Below are positions 42,354 to 46,526 of a stretch of DNA of 46,526 nucleotides, in pieces. Position 1 is the first letter of the stretch. Each line of letters starts with the position of its first letter. The position numbers and the translations under genes were made by a program. Source of the stretch: an uncultured Ruminococcus sp. (GTDB lineage: Bacteria > Bacillota > Clostridia > Oscillospirales > Acutalibacteraceae); contig CACYDP010000094.1 of the NCBI GenBank assembly GCA_902773135.1, positions 1-46,526 of the forward strand, written 5' to 3'. The notes under the pieces are model-generated. The model worked only from the letters and a program-made list of their open reading frames with translations. It was not told the origin of the DNA and ran no database searches.

Positions 42354-45300
42354 ATGAAATTTTTAGATAAGGTACTGAATGAATCGGAAGAATACAGGGA
42401 TTTGTACCGTGCAGTCGAACTTGGCAGAATGCCTGCTATGGCAACGGGCTTGAGTGCCGTTCATAAAGCACATATCATACACAGCCTTTGTAAGCAGTCA
42501 AGCCGAAAAGCATTGGTTCTGGCGGCAGACGAAGCAGAAGCACAAAAAATTTGTGAAGATTTAGAAAAAATGGGGACAAGCAACGTATTCTATCCATCAA
42601 GAGATTTTACATTTCGGGAGGTAGAGGGTGTTTCCCGTGAGTTTGAACATCAAAGAATAGGGGCTTTATATGCCTTTCAGAATAACAGATGTGATGTTAT
42701 TGTTACTTGTGTGGACGCAGCACTTCAATATACGATACCGCCCGAAAATCTGAAAAAAACCAGTATTGTTGTCCGCACGGGTACAGAAATTTCGTTGGAA
42801 ACAATGGTCAGAAATCTGACATCGGCAGGGTATGTGCGTGTCGAACAGGTAGAAGGAACGGGACAGTTTGCCGTCAGGGGCGGTATACTGGATTTTTTTA
42901 TGCCGTCATCATCACAGCCGTGCAGAGTTGAATTTTGGGGCGATGAAGTAGATACTATATCGGAAATTGATATTGAAAGCCAAAGACGTACCGATGCGGC
43001 AGACAATTTTGTCATAACGCCGTCGAGTGAGATTACCGTCGAAGACAGTGCAGAACTTGCCGATAAGATATTGAAAAAAGCCTCTTCTTTACGGGGAAAA
43101 GCCGCAGCCGCTGCAAAGGAAATTCTTTATCGTGAGGCACAAGTTCTGAAAGACGGCGGAAGATTGACTTCCATTGATAAATTTTATGCCCTGGTATATG
43201 AAAAAAGTGCTAATGTTTTCACTTATCTTTCGGATAATGATTTGGTATTTGTTTCTGAGCAGCCTAAACTGAAAGAAAGAATGAGAGCGGTCACGTGGCA
43301 GTGGGGAGAAGATATTAAAGATTACATTTCCGAAGGAATATTATGCAAAGGGTTGGACTGCTTTACAGGATACTGGGCGGATGAATTGATGGAGCTGTCA
43401 AAGCGGAACACAATTTTTATTGATAATTTTGCAAGGGGAAGATGTGAACTTCCGCTGAAAGAACTGATCAACTTCAATGTAAGGCAGCTTTCTGCGTGGA
43501 ATGGTTCGGTCAATGTTCTCTGTGAAGATCTGGAGGCTCTGAAAAATATTAACCATACCTGTGTGATACTGGCAGGAAACGACAGATCAGCGGATAATGT
43601 TTTTAAGGAACTGTGCAGCAGAGGATATTCTCTCAAAAAGCTGAAAGATGATGACGAAATGGACGGCAGGGGGCTGTATATCAGCGGCGGAAGTCTTTCA
43701 TCGGGATTTGAGTATCCGTCCGCAGGTTTTTGTCTGATTACACATTCGGCGATGACAGCCGTGCCGAAAAAGAAAAAGCCCTCAAAACCAAAATCAAAAA
43801 GCAAAGCCATTTTCAGTTTAGCAGAATTATCGGTGGGGGATTATGTGGTTCATAGTTCTCACGGCATCGGACAGTTTGACGGAATCCACAACATAGAAAT
43901 GAAAGGTGTTAAAAAAGATTACATCAAACTGAAATATGCCAGAGGAGATATACTCTACGTCCCCGTAACGCAGCTTGACCTGGTGGCAAAATATATTGGT
44001 CCCCGTGATGAAGCGGTTGTTAAACTAAATAAGCTGGGAGGTCTTGAGTGGACAAAGGCAAAGTCCAGAGTAAGAAAAGCCGTAAAAGATATTGCAGACG
44101 GTCTGATCAAACTGTATTCGGAAAGAATGAAAGCAAAAGGACACGCCTTTTCGTCCGATACAGAATGGCAGAAAGACTTTGAGCAAAAATTTGAATATGA
44201 TGAAACAGCCGATCAGAAACGCAGCATTGAAGAAATCAAAAGTGATATGGAAAAAACCGCCCCTATGGACAGACTGCTATGCGGAGATGTAGGATTCGGC
44301 AAAACCGAAGTCGCACTCCGGGCAGCCTTCAAATGTGTGGCAGATAATAAACAATGTGCCATGCTTGTGCCGACCACGATTCTTGCATGGCAGCATTATC
44401 AGACGGTCCTCAGGCGTTTTGAAGGGTTTCCGGTCAATATTGAACTGCTGTCAAGGTTCCGCACACCCTCACAGCAGGATGCTGTTATCAATAAGCTGAA
44501 AAAGGGCGATATTGATATGGTCATCGGTACACATCGTCTGGTTCAGAAAGATGTGGAGTTTCGTGACTTGGGGCTGGTGATCATTGATGAGGAACAGCGT
44601 TTCGGTGTGGCACAAAAAGAACGTTTTAAAGAATTGTGCAAGAATGTGGACGTACTGACACTTTCTGCAACACCGATTCCGAGAACACTCAATATGGCGA
44701 TGTCGGGAATCAGAGATATGTCAACGCTGGACGAAGCTCCTCAGAATCGTCACCCGATACAGACCTATGTTCTGGAATATGATGATGCTGTGATTAATGA
44801 GGCAGTAAGACGGGAATTGAAAAGGGGAGGACAGGTATTTTATCTGTTCAATTCCGTTGAGGGTATCGAGGACAAGGCAAGGGAAATACGGGAAAGGATT
44901 CCCGAAGCCAAAGTCGGTGTCGGACACGGAAAAATGACCGAATCGCAGCTTTCGGAAGTATGGCGGCAAATGCTGGAACAGGAAATTAATGTTCTGATCA
45001 GTACTACCATCATCGAAACAGGTGTCGATATTCCCAATGCCAATACGCTTATCATAGAAAATGCTGACAGAATGGGGTTGTCGCAGCTGCATCAGATCAG
45101 AGGTCGTGTGGGACGTTCCTCAAGACGTGCCTATGCGTATTTGACATTCAGACGGGATAAGATTTTGAGTGAGATCTCTCAGAAACGGCTTGATGCCATT
45201 AAGGAATTTACCGAGTTCGGCTCGGGATTCAAAATTGCAATGCGTGATCTGGAACTCAGAGGTGCAGGAAATCTTCTGGGAGCAAAACAGCACGGTCATA

Positions 45301-45806
45301 TGGCAGATGTCGGCTATGATATGTATATGAAACTGCTTGATGAAGCGGTCAGTGCAGCAAAAGGTGAGATACCCGAAGATACCGATGTGGATTGTCTTGT
45401 AGATGTACAGATGGAAGCACATATACCGGACAGTTATATCAGCAGTCTAAACCGCCGTCTTGAAATTTACAGACGTATTGCGGATATACGCTCTCAAAGC
45501 GATGCCAGTGATGTCATAGATGAATTAGTAGATCGTTTCGGCGATGTTCCGAAATCTGTACAGGGGCTGATCAATATTGCTCTTATCAGAAGCCGAGCTG
45601 AAAAAATGGGTATCTATGAAATCAAGCAGCAGCCCGACTATGTACTGATATATGTGGAACAGGTAAAGTGTGAGGCAGTTGCGGATATTATAGGACGGTT
45701 CAAAGGCAGAGCTATGCTGAATGCCGGCTCAAAGCCGTATATTGCGGTCAGACTTCAGAAGGGTGACAAGGTGGATAAAATTCTGGATCAGATCTTTATC
45801 GCATAG
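42354..45806 (+). CDS. mfd: Transcription-repair coupling factor Mfd
   Basis: A full-length 1150-residue protein that removes RNA polymerase stalled at lesions and recruits UvrA. It has the UvrB-homology region (residues about 1-330, with the TRG-like [13 protein letters not shown] and [19 protein letters not shown]), the RNA polymerase interaction domain ([18 protein letters not shown] near 500), the SF2 translocase with Walker [36 protein letters not shown] and [12 protein letters not shown], and the C-terminal TRCF domain. The start at 42354 follows AAAGAGGA by 7 bases; 42336 is an in-frame alternative within that site. Its stop is immediately followed by a truncated toxin-like remnant. 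Confidence 0.96.
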   Translation: MKFLDKVLNESEEYRDLYRAVELGRMPAMATGLSAVHKAHIIHSLCKQSSRKALVLAADEAEAQKICEDLEKMGTSNVFYPSRDFTFREVEGVSREFEHQRIGALYAFQNNRCDVIVTCVDAALQYTIPPENLKKTSIVVRTGTEISLETMVRNLTSAGYVRVEQVEGTGQFAVRGGILDFFMPSSSQPCRVEFWGDEVDTISEIDIESQRRTDAADNFVITPSSEITVEDSAELADKILKKASSLRGKAAAAAKEILYREAQVLKDGGRLTSIDKFYALVYEKSANVFTYLSDNDLVFVSEQPKLKERMRAVTWQWGEDIKDYISEGILCKGLDCFTGYWADELMELSKRNTIFIDNFARGRCELPLKELINFNVRQLSAWNGSVNVLCEDLEALKNINHTCVILAGNDRSADNVFKELCSRGYSLKKLKDDDEMDGRGLYISGGSLSSGFEYPSAGFCLITHSAMTAVPKKKKPSKPKSKSKAIFSLAELSVGDYVVHSSHGIGQFDGIHNIEMKGVKKDYIKLKYARGDILYVPVTQLDLVAKYIGPRDEAVVKLNKLGGLEWTKAKSRVRKAVKDIADGLIKLYSERMKAKGHAFSSDTEWQKDFEQKFEYDETADQKRSIEEIKSDMEKTAPMDRLLCGDVGFGKTEVALRAAFKCVADNKQCAMLVPTTILAWQHYQTVLRRFEGFPVNIELLSRFRTPSQQDAVINKLKKGDIDMVIGTHRLVQKDVEFRDLGLVIIDEEQRFGVAQKERFKELCKNVDVLTLSATPIPRTLNMAMSGIRDMSTLDEAPQNRHPIQTYVLEYDDAVINEAVRRELKRGGQVFYLFNSVEGIEDKAREIRERIPEAKVGVGHGKMTESQLSEVWRQMLEQEINVLISTTIIETGVDIPNANTLIIENADRMGLSQLHQIRGRVGRSSRRAYAYLTFRRDKILSEISQKRLDAIKEFTEFGSGFKIAMRDLELRGAGNLLGAKQHGHMADVGYDMYMKLLDEAVSAAKGEIPEDTDVDCLVDVQMEAHIPDSYISSLNRRLEIYRRIADIRSQSDASDVIDELVDRFGDVPKSVQGLINIALIRSRAEKMGIYEIKQQPDYVLIYVEQVKCEAVADIIGRFKGRAMLNAGSKPYIAVRLQKGDKVDKILDQIFIA

Positions 45807-45955
45807 AATTTAAGGATTATGCCGCTGATGAAACAAACTATTTTATTCATGTATGTATGAGCGATGAAGGAACAGCAAGCCGTATCATTACAGCTTATTA
45901 TCCGGATTTGAAGAAATGGAACGATGACTTGAAAATAAGAAAGGAGACTTTATGA
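45806..45955 (+). pseudogene. 5'-truncated DUF4258-type toxin remnant
   Basis: An open frame of about 49 codons that starts abruptly at the mfd stop. It encodes DYAADETNYFIHVCMSDEG, then a TASRIITAYYPDLKKWNDD segment and KIRKETL before TGA. This resembles the C-terminal end of DUF4258-type toxins, which typically end in ITAYxPDxxKWxxDxKxRKE. It lacks the N-terminal part and any start signal. Its TGA (45953-45955) overlaps the antitoxin ATG (45952), the usual toxin-antitoxin coupling. The family call is by pattern. Confidence 0.6.
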
Positions 45956-46185
45956 TGAAATGTTTGTTGTGTAAAGCTGATTCAATGGAAAAAAGTAAAA
46001 GCACATACTTTGCAGAATTAAAGGACTGTTATGTGATTATTGAAAATGTTTCTTGTTTAAAGTGCAGTCAATGCGGAGAAGTGGTATATTCTGCTTCTGT
46101 AATGGAAAAAATTGAAAGTATCCTTGAAACTGCACAAAAAATCGCAAGTAAAATCTTTATTATGGATTATGCTAAAGTCGCATAA
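45952..46185 (+). CDS. MqsA/YgiT-type zinc-finger antitoxin
   Basis: A 77-residue protein with two zinc-binding CxxC pairs, CLLC at 4-7 and CSQC near 38-41, in the YgiT-type zinc-finger layout (YVIIENVSCLKCSQCGEVVY). It has a C-terminal helix where longer MqsA antitoxins carry a helix-turn-helix. Such short forms pair with DUF4258 toxins. The tandem ATGs at 45952 and 45955 follow an AAGGAG site; either may be used. Its toxin partner upstream is truncated, so it is probably an orphan. The zinc ligands look complete. Confidence 0.85.
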   Translation: MMKCLLCKADSMEKSKSTYFAELKDCYVIIENVSCLKCSQCGEVVYSASVMEKIESILETAQKIASKIFIMDYAKVA

Positions 46186-46219
46186 GCCGTAATATTTAAC
46201 TACAATCCAAAAACAGTTC

Positions 46220-46238
46220 GGCGGGGAAAATCCCCGCC
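46220..46238. terminator. GC-rich hairpin after the antitoxin
   Basis: A 7-bp GC stem (GGCGGGG and complement) with a 5-base loop, followed by ATATTTATTTATC. It lies between the antitoxin and the convergent gene remnant. Confidence 0.75.
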
Positions 46239-46246
46239 ATATTTAT

Positions 46247-46400
46247 TTATCTTTTTTGCGTCACAGAGCCTGTGCTCCCGATTGCAGCCGTCTGATCTGC
46301 CTGTGCTGCCTTGACAAAATCAGGCTGACTGATATAGTCTTTGCCTTTGCTGTAATCTTGATATTATCACCGTCAAGTTCAATAAGACCTTGCTGTGCGG
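46247..46400 (-). pseudogene. Frameshifted gene remnant
   Basis: On the minus strand two frames read as continuous protein-like sequence: DKAAQQGLIELDGDNIKITA in one, then GKDYISQPDFVKAAQADQTA and a tail ending VTQKR before TAA in another, with a frameshift between them. No start or upstream part is clear. No family is recognised; it is probably the tail of a decayed gene. Confidence 0.4.
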
Positions 46401-46526
46401 CTTTGTCAAAACACAAAAAAACTGTGAGGTGTCGGTATCTGTAGGTTTACAATTGATATGTTACAGTTAGAAAAAAAGAATAGCAAATAGGAAGAACCTG
46501 TGTTACAGTTAATTTACCACAACCAA

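Larger units (their letters stand above)
46186..46526. other. Right-end region with decayed gene and no intact ORF
   Basis: Holds a terminator-like hairpin at 46220-46238, the gene remnant on the minus strand at 46247-46400, and about 125 bases of AT-rich sequence with no recognised feature. Confidence 0.5.

Noticed and set aside
46256-46444. 62-codon plus-strand frame at the right end
   Set aside because: It is antisense to the frameshifted remnant and has no binding site.

Overview
The window reads as chromosomal DNA of a low-to-moderate GC Firmicute of class Clostridia, most likely a Ruminococcus-like member of the Oscillospiraceae. The reasons are the AGGAGG-type ribosome binding sites, SigA-like promoters, genes of the sporulation and Firmicute core (spoVS, ymdB-type phosphoesterase, RNase Y, FakA/YloV followed by recG, pth followed by mfd), a Gram-positive type IV pilus locus without PilP or PilQ, and many Ser/Glu-rich extracellular segments. 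The genus is an inference; there is no rRNA or tRNA in the window to anchor it.

Layout. (1) 17-7528 is a type IV pilus assembly operon: fused PilM-PilN, PilO, prepilin peptidase, PilB, PilT, PilC, closed by a hairpin. (2) 7698-15292 is a separately promoted pilin operon: two E5-type prepilins and a 2071-residue protein with a prepilin-like N-terminus that lacks Glu5, a GspK-like arrangement suggesting a giant tip adhesin. (3) 15390-19243 on the minus strand holds an Rrf2 regulator, a zinc-dependent phospholipase C-like protein and the PcrA/UvrD helicase. (4) 19483-23411 on the plus strand holds a GH25-LysM muramidase, a 650-base gap with a strong promoter and a repeated RNA-like element, RNase Y, and a cysteine-rich conserved protein. 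(5) 23484-25376 (minus) is a zinc-ribbon membrane protein. (6) 25663-30864 (plus) is ymdB, spoVS, fakA and recG. (7) 30914-32879 (minus) is a SprT-like metalloprotein, a prolyl-tRNA deacylase-like protein and a Cof-type HAD phosphatase. (8) 33112-37384 holds an acidic lipoprotein with a CBM26-like domain, small proteins of unknown role, a DRE-TIM aldolase-like enzyme, a Nudix fusion protein and a DHHW/AlgX-like membrane protein. (9) 37731-41617 is a GtrA, FAD-oxidoreductase, GT39-like glycosyltransferase operon. (10) 41688-45806 is pth and mfd. (11) The right end holds a 5'-truncated DUF4258-type toxin remnant coupled to an intact MqsA/YgiT-type zinc-finger antitoxin, then a frameshifted gene remnant on the minus strand.

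How the parts work together. The left third is a complete pilus motor plus its pilins, with both an extension (PilB) and a retraction (PilT) ATPase, so the fibre is probably dynamic. The centre and right are housekeeping genes of DNA repair and recombination (pcrA, recG, mfd), RNA turnover (rny), translation quality control (pth, ProX-like) and sporulation (spoVS), with envelope modification genes between them. The most unusual items are the giant pilin-like protein, a nested-hairpin element found upstream of both rny and spoVS, Ser/Glu acidic tails shared by several pilus proteins and the lipoprotein, and the decayed toxin-antitoxin pair after mfd. No IS element, CRISPR array, prophage or tRNA was seen.
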